Assembly: GCF_000517445.1 (NCBI RefSeq)
Contig: NZ_CP006965.1
Location: 1,893,743 to 1,957,742 of the forward strand
From: Thermococcus paralvinellae
Lineage (GTDB): Archaea > Methanobacteriota_B > Thermococci > Thermococcales > Thermococcaceae
Length of the DNA: 64,000 bases
Reading direction: 5' to 3'
The notes below the pieces were generated by a model. That model ran no database searches. It saw only the letters and a program-made list of their open reading frames with translations, and was not told where the DNA came from. Every line of letters starts with the position of its first letter. The stretch's first letter is position 1. A program made the translations under genes and the position numbers. Shown piece after piece: positions 1 to 7,825 of this stretch.

Positions 1-186
1 GAATACTGGGTTGATAAGGTTCCAGATGTGAAAATCGGAAGAGTAGTGAAAGTTTTAGTTGAGGAAAGAGCATTTAGAGGAGCTGTACCGACGAAAATAA
101 TTGAGGTTTACCTAAGTGACCAGCCTTCATCATCAAAGGCCTCAACGGAAGCAAAAAAAGAGAACGAAACTAACAGTAGCTTATAA
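1..186 (+). CDS. C-terminal end of an unidentified protein (5' end outside window)
   Basis: The first frame is open from base 1 to a TAA at 184-186 and gives 61 residues. It has a beta-rich stretch (KIGRVVKVLVEERAFRGA) and then a low-complexity Ser/Lys/Glu tail (SSSKASTEAKKENETNSSL), as often seen at the C-terminus of archaeal proteins. I do not recognise the family. The tail overlaps the convergent small gene on the other strand by about 79 bases, so one of the two ends may be wrong. Confidence 0.5.
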   Translation, partial: EYWVDKVPDVKIGRVVKVLVEERAFRGAVPTKIIEVYLSDQPSSSKASTEAKKENETNSSL

Positions 187-401
187 ATCCCAGTCCAAGG
201 CTGTTTTTTGTAAGTCTTTGCAGAAAGCCACTCATCTTCTTTAATTCTCATTGGTTCCACAGAGTTAGTTGGTGGTCTTATTGATATTTCTGCACCCTTT
301 TCATATATGGTGAAACCAAGTTCTTCTAAAATTGGCTTTATCACTTTTGTAGCTAGTTTCCTGTCTCTAAATTTTATTTTGTAGTAGATTGTATAACCCA
401 T
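108..401 (-). CDS. Small hypothetical protein, Thermococcales type
   Basis: A 97-residue basic-to-acidic protein beginning MGYTIYYKIKF, with no signal peptide and no full membrane span. The segment KLLLVSFSFFASVEAFDDEGW is moderately hydrophobic and fits a packed C-terminal helix. The pattern of an N-terminal beta hairpin, a central T-K-K-Q-P-W stretch and an acidic end resembles small conserved Thermococcales proteins of unknown function, but I cannot name a family. Its 3' end overlaps the partial gene on the plus strand. It could be a true gene with a tail-to-tail overlap. Confidence 0.5.
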   Translation of the reverse strand: MGYTIYYKIKFRDRKLATKVIKPILEELGFTIYEKGAEISIRPPTNSVEPMRIKEDEWLSAKTYKKQPWTGIYKLLLVSFSFFASVEAFDDEGWSLR

Positions 402-485
402 CTTTAGACCCTCATTAGTACTCTTAAAAAGAGTAAGAATGGAAACTTTAAAAAGTTTTCTATTTTACTATTGTGAATTAAAAAA

Positions 486-1052
486 TTAAAGCTCACCACA
501 GAGCTTAGCAAAATTTCTGTAGATTTCGCTTCCTTTTTCTGTGTGTGCAACCTCTGGATGGAACTGAACTCCATAGATTGGCAGTTTTTTGTGCTTCATG
601 GCTTCAACTTCACAGAACTCACTCTTAGCTAAAAGCCCAAAATACTTTGGCAGTTCTTTTACCTCATCCATGTGACTTTCCCATACCTTTAAACGTCTTG
701 GCAAACCTTTAAAGATGTCATTTTCCTCTAAGATCTCGACCTCAACTAAGCTGTACTCTGCTTTTTCTCCTCTCCCAACTTTTCCGCCAAAGTGCTTTGC
801 TATTAACTGATGGCCGAGGCAAATTCCCAGAATGGGAACATTGAAGTTTTCATAATTTTCGAGTATAGCTTCACAGTTACCTGTTCTTTCCAAGCTTGGT
901 CCTCCTGAAAAAATTATCCCTTTTGGATTCATGGCTTTGATTTCTTCTAGAGATGTTGTATTTGGTATTATCTTTGCCTCAACGCCTAAATATCGTAAAG
1001 TTCTCCAAATTCTGTGAACGTATTGCCCGTGGTTGTCCATTATAATTATCAT
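486..1052 (-). CDS. guaAA: GMP synthase, glutamine amidotransferase subunit
   Basis: This subunit hydrolyses glutamine and passes ammonia to the ATP-pyrophosphatase subunit, which turns XMP into GMP. The 188 residues are a class I amidotransferase domain: the oxyanion segment GIIFSGGPS, the nucleophile elbow GICLGHQ (Cys), and the His-Glu pair in YGVQFHPEV. Archaea split GuaA into two proteins, and the partner lies 9 bases upstream on the same strand (1062-1985), so they form an operon. ATG 1052 is preceded by GAGGGAT, a good ribosome binding site. Length is usual for the family. Confidence 0.95.
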   Translation of the reverse strand: MIIIMDNHGQYVHRIWRTLRYLGVEAKIIPNTTSLEEIKAMNPKGIIFSGGPSLERTGNCEAILENYENFNVPILGICLGHQLIAKHFGGKVGRGEKAEYSLVEVEILEENDIFKGLPRRLKVWESHMDEVKELPKYFGLLAKSEFCEVEAMKHKKLPIYGVQFHPEVAHTEKGSEIYRNFAKLCGEL

Positions 1053-1061
1053 CTTTATCCC

Positions 1062-1985
1062 TCACTCAAACTCTATCGTCGCAGGAGGTTTGTTTGTAAT
1101 GTCGTATAAAACTCTCCCAACCTGCGGGATTTCGCTTGTAATCCTAAAAGCTATCCTCTGCAGAACTTCCCACGGAACGTTCATTGCGTTTGCAGTCATC
1201 CCATCTAAGCTCTCAACGATTCTAACAGCTATTGTCTCTTTGTAAGCCCTTATATCACCTTGAACTCCAACAGTCTTCACATTTAAGAGCACGGCAAAAG
1301 CCTGCCAAGGCTTTAGCTTAGCTTTTTCAACTTCTTCCTCTACTATGGCATTTGCCTCTCTAACGATTGCAACTTTTTCGGGAGTTACTTCACCGAGAAC
1401 TCTAACAGCCAATCCTGGTCCTGGAAAAGGCATCCTATTGTAGATTTTCTCTGGCAATCCGAGTTCCTTCGCTAATTCTCTTACTTCATCTTTATAGAGA
1501 TCTCTTAAAGGTTCAATTAGCTTTAGATTTAATCTCTCTGGAAGGCCCCCAACGTTGTGGTGGCTCTTAATCTCCCCTTGACTCTCAATCCAGTCTGGAG
1601 CAATTGTTCCTTGAATCAAAAACTCTGCATTGATTTCCTTTGCAACTTCTTCAAAGACGTCAATGAAAGTCTTTCCAATTATCTTTCTTTTCTCTTCAGG
1701 ATCAGTTACACCTTTTAATGCCTCAAAGAATCTATCTTGGGCATCAACGTAAATTAAATTTAGGCCAAATTCATCTCTAAAGGTTTTTATGACGAATTTT
1801 GGTTCTCCTTTTCTAAGAAATCCAGTATTTACGAATACTGCATAGAGTTTATCCCCAATTGCTTTGTGAGCTAAGATGGCTGCTGTTGAGCTGTCAACTC
1901 CTCCGGATAATGCTATTATCGCCTTTCCATCTCCAACTTTCTCTCTAATCTCCTCAATCTTTTCTTCAATGAATTTTTCCCACAT
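1062..1985 (-). CDS. guaAB: GMP synthase, ATP-pyrophosphatase subunit
   Basis: It adenylates XMP and replaces the adenylate with ammonia to give GMP. The N-terminal PP-loop is visible as [12 protein letters not shown], followed by the synthase domain and the C-terminal dimerisation domain ending [11 protein letters not shown], which is typical of GuaA. An upstream in-frame GTG and ATG exist, but GGTGAT lies 4 bases before the ATG at 1985, so I take that start (MWEKFIEE, 307 residues). It is the first gene of the guaAB-guaAA operon. A TATA-like stretch (TTTATAAATTTA) lies about 35-45 bases upstream on the minus strand. Confidence 0.95.
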   Translation of the reverse strand: MWEKFIEEKIEEIREKVGDGKAIIALSGGVDSSTAAILAHKAIGDKLYAVFVNTGFLRKGEPKFVIKTFRDEFGLNLIYVDAQDRFFEALKGVTDPEEKRKIIGKTFIDVFEEVAKEINAEFLIQGTIAPDWIESQGEIKSHHNVGGLPERLNLKLIEPLRDLYKDEVRELAKELGLPEKIYNRMPFPGPGLAVRVLGEVTPEKVAIVREANAIVEEEVEKAKLKPWQAFAVLLNVKTVGVQGDIRAYKETIAVRIVESLDGMTANAMNVPWEVLQRIAFRITSEIPQVGRVLYDITNKPPATIEFE

Positions 1986-2017
1986 GAGCATCACCTTTTC
2001 TTTTGCGTGGATTTCAT

Positions 2018-2070
2018 AAATTTATAAATTTATGCCTAGATTGAGAAAGATATAAATATTAGTTAGGCAT
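2018..2070. promoter_or_regulatory. guaAB promoter region with inverted repeat ATGCCTA...TAGGCAT
   Basis: The guaAB/thi4 intergenic DNA holds a minus-strand TATA box (TTTATAAATT, about 2018-2030). Beside it are two 7-bp arms in perfect inverted repeat, ATGCCTA at 2032-2038 and TAGGCAT at 2064-2070, with an AT-rich spacer of 25 bp. The left arm abuts the TATA box on its upstream side. The placement suits a regulator of GMP synthesis, but no known regulator is assigned. Confidence 0.4.
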
Positions 2071-2121
2071 TTTTATGTTAAATATCAGAAAAAAGTCAGT
2101 GAAAATTGGGAAACAAAAACA

Positions 2122-2880
2122 TCATTTCTTAAGCTTCTCAAGTATCTCTAAGGCCGCCTTCCTTCCGCTCAGGAACATACCTCCGAATATTGGCCCCATT
2201 CTTGGCGCTCCAGCAACAGCATTGGCAGCCATTCCAGTGACGTATAAGCCTGGGTAAACCTCTTTGGTGTGCTCTACCGTGAGCTTCTCTCCCATCTCTG
2301 CCCACATCGCGCCCTCACCGGGAACCCTCTCTATTAAACCTCTCTTCTCAAGGAGCTGGGTTATCTGTGCCCCATGACCTGCCGAATCAATCACAAACTT
2401 AGCTTCAACCGTAAGCGGGTCAACGTGAAGGCTTGTCATTTTAACAGGCGTCCAGTTTATGACGATTCCAGCTACGCGGTTCTTCTTGATGACTAAATCC
2501 TCGACCTCTATCATGTTGAATATCTTTACTCCAGCCTTTACTGTCTTGCTCGCTATCGTTGTTGCCGCTTCAATAGCATCGGCAACATAATAACCCCTCT
2601 CAAATTCGTCATACCTTACTTCGAACTCGTCAAGTATTTCCTTAGCCTCCTCTTCTACTACTATTTTATTGAAACCCATGGCTCCACCCCATATTCCTCC
2701 GCCTGTGCTTAGCTTCTTCTCGAAGATTGCCACCTTTGCACCGCCTTTAACAAGATAATAGGCAGCAACCATTCCTGATGGACCAGCTCCAACTATAGCA
2801 ACGTCGAGGTTTAAATGCTCCAAAAGCTCTCTGAAATAGGTTTCGATTATTGCCCTACTTATCACGACATCCTTCAGCAT
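2122..2880 (-). CDS. thi4: Thiamine thiazole synthase, archaeal Thi4 (ribulose-1,5-bisphosphate isomerase-like)
   Basis: A Thi4-family flavin-fold enzyme making the thiazole part of thiamine from NAD and glycine. A dinucleotide-binding GAGPSG sits near residue 32 and a GGGIWGG loop near 60. In yeast Thi4 a Cys in this region gives up its sulfur in a suicide reaction. Here the corresponding position in TSLHVDPLT is His (about residue 152), as in the methanococcal enzyme that uses free sulfide, so a catalytic enzyme is expected. GGTGAT precedes ATG 2880 (252 residues). An earlier GTG and ATG are less likely starts. It is divergent from thiC with about 80 bases between them. Confidence 0.92.
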   Translation of the reverse strand: MLKDVVISRAIIETYFRELLEHLNLDVAIVGAGPSGMVAAYYLVKGGAKVAIFEKKLSTGGGIWGGAMGFNKIVVEEEAKEILDEFEVRYDEFERGYYVADAIEAATTIASKTVKAGVKIFNMIEVEDLVIKKNRVAGIVINWTPVKMTSLHVDPLTVEAKFVIDSAGHGAQITQLLEKRGLIERVPGEGAMWAEMGEKLTVEHTKEVYPGLYVTGMAANAVAGAPRMGPIFGGMFLSGRKAALEILEKLKK

Positions 2881-2961
2881 CTTCATCACCCGAAAATTTC
2901 ATAAAGGTCGGCTAAAACTTAGTATTGAAATTTAAAAACCTTGTTATATGTGGTGGCGAAA

Positions 2962-4251
2962 ATGACCCAAATGGATGAAGCTAAGCGGGGGATAATAACA
3001 GAGGAAATGAAGTTCATTGCTGAACGCGAGGGTATAAGTGCCGAAAAGCTTAGGAGAAACGTTGCCAAGGGCTACACAGTCATCTTCCGAAACATAAGAC
3101 ATGATTGGGTTAAGCCAGTTGCTGTCGGTGCTGGGGTTAGGGTGAAGATTAACGCCAACATAGGGACCTCAAGGGACATTATCAACGTTGAAGAGGAGAT
3201 AGAGAAAGCAAGAATTGCAATTAGGTATGGAGCAGATACAATAATGGATCTATCCACTGGTGGAGATTTGGATGAAATTAGAAAGAAAATCATGAGAGCT
3301 GTAGATGTGCCAATCGGGACAGTTCCAATTTATCAAGCTGCCGAAGAAAAGTTGGCAAAAGGCAAGGCAATCATTGAGATGACCGAGGACGATATGTGGA
3401 AGGCAGTAGAAAAGCACTTCAAAGATGGTGTTGATTACGCAACAATCCACGTTGGAGTTACTAAAAAAGTTGTAGAAAAGATGAAAAGAGTTAAGAGAGT
3501 TGTTGGAATGGTCTCGAGAGGTGGCACTTTCTTAGCAGCTTGGATTCTCCATTGGGAAAAAGAGAATCCCTTCTATAAAGACTATGATTATCTCTTAGAG
3601 CTTGCTAAAGAATATGACGTAGTTTTGAGCTTAGGGGATGGTTTAAGGCCCGGTGGTTTGCCAGATGCTGGTGATGAACTTCAAATGAGCGAGCTTTTTA
3701 CCTTAGGGCGCTTGGTAAGAAGGGCGAGAGAATTTGGAGTTCAAACGATGGTTGAAGGACCAGGGCATGTGCCAATAGACCAAATTCCCATGCAGATAAA
3801 GATAGCGAAGGTCGCGACGGACAACGCACCCTTCTACGTCCTTGGGCCTTTAGTTACGGACATATTTCCTGGCTACGATCACATAGCTGGAGCAATTGGG
3901 GGAGCTATAGCCGCTCTAAATGGTGCCGATTTCCTCTGTTATGTTACGCCAGCGGAGCACTTAGGATTACCAGATAAGGAGCACGTGCGCTTGGGAGTGA
4001 TAGCTTCAAAGATAGCGGCGCATGCTGTTAATTTGACGCGCTTTGAGAGCGACTACAAGAAAGATTATATTATGAGCTTAGCCAGAGGCTCCCTAAACTG
4101 GGTAAAGCAGTTTGAAATGGCGATGGATAAAGAGCGCTTTGTGGAAATTAGGAAGGAGAGGCCAACCTCAACTGAAGCTTGTAGTATGTGCGGCGATTTG
4201 TGTGCAATAAAAATTATCAATGACATGCTTAGAAGAAAAGGTGAGGTTTAA
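2962..4251 (+). CDS. thiC: Phosphomethylpyrimidine synthase ThiC
   Basis: A radical SAM-type enzyme that rearranges aminoimidazole ribotide into the hydroxymethylpyrimidine phosphate of thiamine. The body shows family blocks such as NANIGTS, MDLSTGGDL and EGPGHVP. The C-terminal cluster motif is CSMCGDLC, binding a 4Fe-4S cluster. The spacing before the last Cys is one residue shorter than the bacterial CX2CX4C, which I take as the archaeal variant. GGTGG lies 5 bases before ATG 2962 (429 residues). A TTG at 2941 would add 7 residues. The stop overlaps the purC start by one base. AIR, its substrate, is also a purine intermediate. Confidence 0.95.
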   Translation: MTQMDEAKRGIITEEMKFIAEREGISAEKLRRNVAKGYTVIFRNIRHDWVKPVAVGAGVRVKINANIGTSRDIINVEEEIEKARIAIRYGADTIMDLSTGGDLDEIRKKIMRAVDVPIGTVPIYQAAEEKLAKGKAIIEMTEDDMWKAVEKHFKDGVDYATIHVGVTKKVVEKMKRVKRVVGMVSRGGTFLAAWILHWEKENPFYKDYDYLLELAKEYDVVLSLGDGLRPGGLPDAGDELQMSELFTLGRLVRRAREFGVQTMVEGPGHVPIDQIPMQIKIAKVATDNAPFYVLGPLVTDIFPGYDHIAGAIGGAIAALNGADFLCYVTPAEHLGLPDKEHVRLGVIASKIAAHAVNLTRFESDYKKDYIMSLARGSLNWVKQFEMAMDKERFVEIRKERPTSTEACSMCGDLCAIKIINDMLRRKGEV

Positions 4252-4910
4252 TGCGTTTAATTTACAAAGGGAAGACCAAGGATGTCTATGAAGACGGCGA
4301 CTTTCTAATCTTTTACTTTAAGGACAGCATCTTGGGCTTTGGGAATAAAGAAGACACAGGGGGAAACGAGGTAATTGGGGAAAGAGAAGGCAAAGGAAGT
4401 ATAGTTTTGAAACAAACGGAGTTTTTCTTCAAGCTGTTGGAAAAGAACGGCGTAAAGACCCACTTTGTCGAGAAAATTGACGAAAGAAGAGCGAAGTTTT
4501 TAAAAGCTGAAAAAATACCTCTCGAGGTAATCTACCGCTACAAGGCTTATGGAAGCTTCCTAAGGCGTTATGGTGAATTCGTTAAACCTCTCCAAGAGCT
4601 GAACATCGTTGAGTTTACGCTAAAAAGCGACGCTTTAGGTGATCCCCTCATTTGTGAAGAAGCCATAGAAACGCTCGGCATTGCAACTAAGGAAGAGATT
4701 GAGGTGATGAAAAAAACAACAAGAAAAGTTGCTCAAATTTTGAAAGAATTTTTCAAAAGCAGAGGTCTCGAGATAATTGACTTCAAGCTCGAGTTTGGGC
4801 GAAAAAATGGTGAACTTTTGATTATTGACGAAATAAGCGGTGATACTATGAGAGTTATGAGAGATGGGAGAGTTTTGAAGCAGGAAGAGGTTTTGGAGGT
4901 TGTTGAATGA
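4251..4910 (+). CDS. purC: SAICAR synthetase (phosphoribosylaminoimidazole-succinocarboxamide synthase)
   Basis: It joins CAIR and aspartate with ATP in the eighth step of purine synthesis. The 219 residues begin with the family's LIYKGKTKDVYE and carry the catalytic-core patterns YRYKAYGSFLRRY, DPLICEE and IIDEISGDTMR. The start ATG overlaps the thiC stop (TAATG) and the stop overlaps the purP remnant (ATGA), so it is translationally coupled inside a thiC-purC-(purP)-purO unit. Length is usual for archaeal PurC. Confidence 0.96.
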   Translation: MRLIYKGKTKDVYEDGDFLIFYFKDSILGFGNKEDTGGNEVIGEREGKGSIVLKQTEFFFKLLEKNGVKTHFVEKIDERRAKFLKAEKIPLEVIYRYKAYGSFLRRYGEFVKPLQELNIVEFTLKSDALGDPLICEEAIETLGIATKEEIEVMKKTTRKVAQILKEFFKSRGLEIIDFKLEFGRKNGELLIIDEISGDTMRVMRDGRVLKQEEVLEVVE

Positions 4911-5032
4911 TCATCTCCACAATAGCTTCTCACTCCTCGCTCCAAATAATTCAAGGCGCAAAGAAAGAAGGCTTCAAAACCCGTTTATACGTTTCTCCAA
5001 AGAGAAAGAACTTCTACTCTTCGCTTCCATAG
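4907..5032 (+). pseudogene. purP: Truncated purP (FAICAR synthetase) remnant, first 41 codons only
   Basis: The frame from ATG 4907, overlapping the purC stop, reads MIISTIASHSSLQIIQGAKK and continues EGFKTRLYVSPKRKNFYSSLP before a TAG at 5030-5032. This matches the N-terminus of archaeal PurP, an ATP-grasp ligase of about 330-360 residues. Only 13 bases separate the stop from purO, so some 300 codons are missing. Thermococcales often carry more than one purP-like gene, so the step may be covered elsewhere in the genome. The clean junction suggests a deletion rather than slow decay. Confidence 0.8.
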
Positions 5033-5045
5033 TCAAGATAATAAC

Positions 5046-5651
5046 ATGAGGTATGTTGGGAGAATGGTTGGCGTTGGGCTAAAGGATGGTAAGCCTTTCG
5101 CTTTCTATCGTGTTAGCTCTCGCTCTTTTCCTAATAGAACGGCAAAACTTAGAGGAGACGAAGTTGCCGTACTAAATCTAAGGGAGACAACTAATCCATA
5201 TGTGAGCTACACAGCTGTGAAAATTTTCAGGGACTATGCAGTGATTAGTAATGGTTCCCACACGACATTTATTGCTCATGCTTTGGAGTGGGAAAAACCA
5301 AAAAAAGCCCTGATTCACGTTTTGGACGCTATGGATTATGAGAGAGATGTCCTAAACACGCCAAGAATTGCTGGGATAATCCAAAGAGACAAAAATGAGG
5401 CATTTTTGGGCTTCGCGGGAAAAGATGAGTTTTGGGTCAAAAGAGTTAAGCTCAATGAAGGAAAAGCATTCTTTACGGCAACTTACAACGTTGAAGGTAT
5501 TGAAACGCTTAGCTTGGACTTTAAAGATGAAAATGACTTAGCTGAAAGGGTTGTTTTGGAATTAAAATTTGCTCACCCAGTTTTGGCAATTGGAGTTGTT
5601 GATTTTGGAGATAAATTTAAAATAGGAATAAGAGGAGTGAAAAACCTCTAA
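5046..5651 (+). CDS. purO: IMP cyclohydrolase, archaeal PurO
   Basis: It closes the ring of FAICAR to give IMP, the last step of purine synthesis, in place of bacterial PurH. The 201 residues match the PurO family: the opening RYVGRMVGVG, then FAFYRVSSRSFPNR, ISNGSHT and LDAMDYERDVLNTPRIAGII. No strong ribosome binding site is seen before ATG 5046, which would fit an original coupling to the now truncated purP. The 3' end overlaps the convergent ribH by 4 bases. Confidence 0.93.
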   Translation: MRYVGRMVGVGLKDGKPFAFYRVSSRSFPNRTAKLRGDEVAVLNLRETTNPYVSYTAVKIFRDYAVISNGSHTTFIAHALEWEKPKKALIHVLDAMDYERDVLNTPRIAGIIQRDKNEAFLGFAGKDEFWVKRVKLNEGKAFFTATYNVEGIETLSLDFKDENDLAERVVLELKFAHPVLAIGVVDFGDKFKIGIRGVKNL

Positions 5652-6109
5652 GGCATCTTCTTTAGTTTTTTCTTTAAATTCGCCATCTCTAGAGTCGCTA
5701 AAGCGTATTCAAAGCCTTTATTTGATTTTATTCCAGCCCTGTCCAGCCCTTGAATTTCGTCATCAACGGTTATGACACCAAATATCACAGGAGTTTCGTA
5801 TGTTAAGTTTATATGAGCTACTCCTTTAGCAACTTCATTGGCAACGAGTTCAAAGTGGTATGTTTCGCCCTTAACAACGGCTCCTAAGGCTAAAATTGCG
5901 TCGTAGTTTCCCTTTTTCGCTAATTCTTTTGCGATAAATGGAATTTCAAAAGCTCCGGGAACTTTGAAGATGTCTATGTCCTCAACCCCATGTCGCTTAA
6001 AACAGTCTAATGCACTATCTAAAAGCTCCTTAGTAAGCAAATCGTTAAATCTACTTACAACTATCCCTATTTTCAAGCCTTCACCTTTATATTCCCCTTC
6101 GTAAATCAT
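5648..6109 (-). CDS. ribH: 6,7-dimethyl-8-ribityllumazine synthase
   Basis: It condenses 5-amino-6-ribitylaminouracil with dihydroxybutanone phosphate. The 153 residues carry the family blocks GIVVSRFND, KVPGAFEIPF, ALGAVVKGETYHFE (with the catalytic His) and FGVITVDD. It is the last gene of the rib operon. ATG 6109 overlaps the ribBA stop by 4 bases. Such a compact bacterial-style ribD-ribE-ribBA-ribH order is not the usual archaeal arrangement. Confidence 0.95.
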   Translation of the reverse strand: MIYEGEYKGEGLKIGIVVSRFNDLLTKELLDSALDCFKRHGVEDIDIFKVPGAFEIPFIAKELAKKGNYDAILALGAVVKGETYHFELVANEVAKGVAHINLTYETPVIFGVITVDDEIQGLDRAGIKSNKGFEYALATLEMANLKKKLKKMP

Positions 6110-7275
6110 TCTTCCCCCTCCAAAAGAGGTTTTAAATTGTGTCCAAGCTTGAGCATCTTAGCTTCTAAATATGGTTTGTTAACCTCATTAACTTCTCCAA
6201 AAATCGGAATAACTTCAACAACCTCTATCCCAAACTCTTCTAAAGCTCTAACCTTCCTTGGATTGTTCGTCAAAAGCTTAACTTTTGAGACTCCTAAAGC
6301 TTTGAGCATTTGGTAAGCAACACTGAAATCCCTCTCATCTTCATTAAAGCCTAGTATTTTATTCGCTTCAACGGTGTCAAAGCCTTTATCTTGAAGTTCA
6401 TAGGCTTTGATCTTGTTTTTTAATCCGATTCCTCTTCCTTCCTGCCTTAAATAAAGTAAAATTCCACCCTCCTGGGCAATCATCTTTAATGCATTAGCTA
6501 ATTGACTTCCACAGTCGCACTTTAGAGAAGCCAAGGTATCGCCTGTTAAGCACTCCGAGTGTATTCTAACCAAAGGAACGTCGTAAGGCTCTTTTATTAT
6601 GGCTATATGATCTTTAAAGTCAAGTTGGTTCTCAAAGGCGACTATCTTAAAGGTTCCGTATTTACTAGGTAGATTTGCTTCAGCAAAAACTCTAACGAAG
6701 CTCTTTCTCTTCACAACTTCTTTAAGCACTTCTTTAATTGTGATCATTGGTAAATCATGCTTCTCTGCAAAGTTTCTTATAAATTCAAAGTTGTGAGAAT
6801 TTCCTTCTTCATCTAAGAGCTCGATTATTAGGGCATATCTCTTAAACCCGAGCATTTCCATAAGCTCAAGGGAAGCTTCCGTGTGTCCCTTTCTTTTATT
6901 TATGCCAACTCCCCCTAAAAGGTGCAGATGACCTGGATAGCGAAAGTGCTCAATGCTTAGTCCTTCGGCAATCTTTTTAGCAGTTAAAGCCCTCTCTTCG
7001 GAACTTATGCCCGTAAACGTTTCTTTATAATCAACGCTTATTAAAAAGTTCGTCTCGTTGTCTTTTGAGGGAAGCTTAAAGAAGCCTCTCCTTAAAGCTT
7101 CTTCTTCATCCATAGCCAGACAGAGCATCCCTTTAGCTTGGAGCATGAAGTTTAATGTTTGGGGAGTTATTATTTCAGCGGGATAAACTAAATCCGCTTC
7201 AACTTCTCTATCTTCGTCAATTAAAACTATTGGTTTACCCTCAAGAAGGCTTTTCCTAAGCTTTTCCAAGTCCAT
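6106..7275 (-). CDS. ribBA: 3,4-dihydroxy-2-butanone-4-phosphate synthase / GTP cyclohydrolase II
   Basis: A two-domain enzyme that supplies both precursors of riboflavin. The N-terminal DHBP synthase half (residues 1-200) shows DEDREVEADLVYPAE and a GHTEASLELMEM loop. The C-terminal GTP cyclohydrolase II half shows the zinc site SECLTGD...CDCGSQL and RQEGRGIGL. GGTGAT precedes ATG 7275 (389 residues). The start overlaps ribE by about 20 bases. GTP cyclohydrolase II is a bacterial solution, since most archaea use ArfA/ArfB, so the operon was probably acquired from bacteria. Confidence 0.95.
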   Translation of the reverse strand: MDLEKLRKSLLEGKPIVLIDEDREVEADLVYPAEIITPQTLNFMLQAKGMLCLAMDEEEALRRGFFKLPSKDNETNFLISVDYKETFTGISSEERALTAKKIAEGLSIEHFRYPGHLHLLGGVGINKRKGHTEASLELMEMLGFKRYALIIELLDEEGNSHNFEFIRNFAEKHDLPMITIKEVLKEVVKRKSFVRVFAEANLPSKYGTFKIVAFENQLDFKDHIAIIKEPYDVPLVRIHSECLTGDTLASLKCDCGSQLANALKMIAQEGGILLYLRQEGRGIGLKNKIKAYELQDKGFDTVEANKILGFNEDERDFSVAYQMLKALGVSKVKLLTNNPRKVRALEEFGIEVVEVIPIFGEVNEVNKPYLEAKMLKLGHNLKPLLEGEE

Positions 7276-7825
7276 ATCTATCACCCAAAATACCCTTCAA
7301 ATATCTCGCAACAATATCTATCTCGTAGTTTACTTCCTCTCCAACCTTTAGGAACTTCAAGTTGGTGTTTTCCCAAGTGTAGGGGATTACCTGAACCCAG
7401 AATTGGTTCTTCTCAACTCTAGCAATCGTTAGGCTTATCCCATTCAGGGCTATGCTTCCCTTTTCCACTATGCCAAACCTTTCCTTAGGCATTTCAAAGG
7501 CTAGCCAGTAAGTATTTCCTCTCTTTAGAACTCTCCTCAGCTTTAGAGTTCCATCGACATGTCCAGTAACCAAATGTCCGTCAATTCTATCTCCAAACTT
7601 TAGGGTTCTTTCAAGGTTAACGAGCTTTGCTTTCGCTAAGTTAGTCCTCTTTAGCGTTTCCTCACCAACGTCGAAGACTATTTGATGCCCAATTTCACTC
7701 ACCGTTAAGCATGCTCCATTAACAGCAACGCTGTCTCCTAAATTCACATCTAGAACATTCTCCACGTAGAGCTTTCCCCTTGAGTAGCGTGCCTTTGCAA
7801 CCTTCTCTATTATCCCTGAGAACAT
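7256..7825 (-). CDS. ribE: Riboflavin synthase, alpha-chain (bacterial) type
   Basis: It dismutates two lumazine molecules to riboflavin. The 189 residues contain two lumazine-binding repeats: the first opens MFSGIIEKVAK and has NGACLTV, the second has GHLVTGHVDG and NGISLTI. Most archaea use an unrelated RibC-type riboflavin synthase, so the bacterial-type enzyme again points to transfer. It overlaps ribD upstream by 16 bases and ribBA downstream. RibC is the older name in some genomes. Confidence 0.94.
   Translation of the reverse strand: MFSGIIEKVAKARYSRGKLYVENVLDVNLGDSVAVNGACLTVSEIGHQIVFDVGEETLKRTNLAKAKLVNLERTLKFGDRIDGHLVTGHVDGTLKLRRVLKRGNTYWLAFEMPKERFGIVEKGSIALNGISLTIARVEKNQFWVQVIPYTWENTNLKFLKVGEEVNYEIDIVARYLKGILGDRYGLGKA

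Noticed and set aside
2075..2257. 60-codon plus-strand ORF between guaAB and thi4
   Set aside because: Overlaps the conserved C-terminus of thi4 and has no ribosome binding site.
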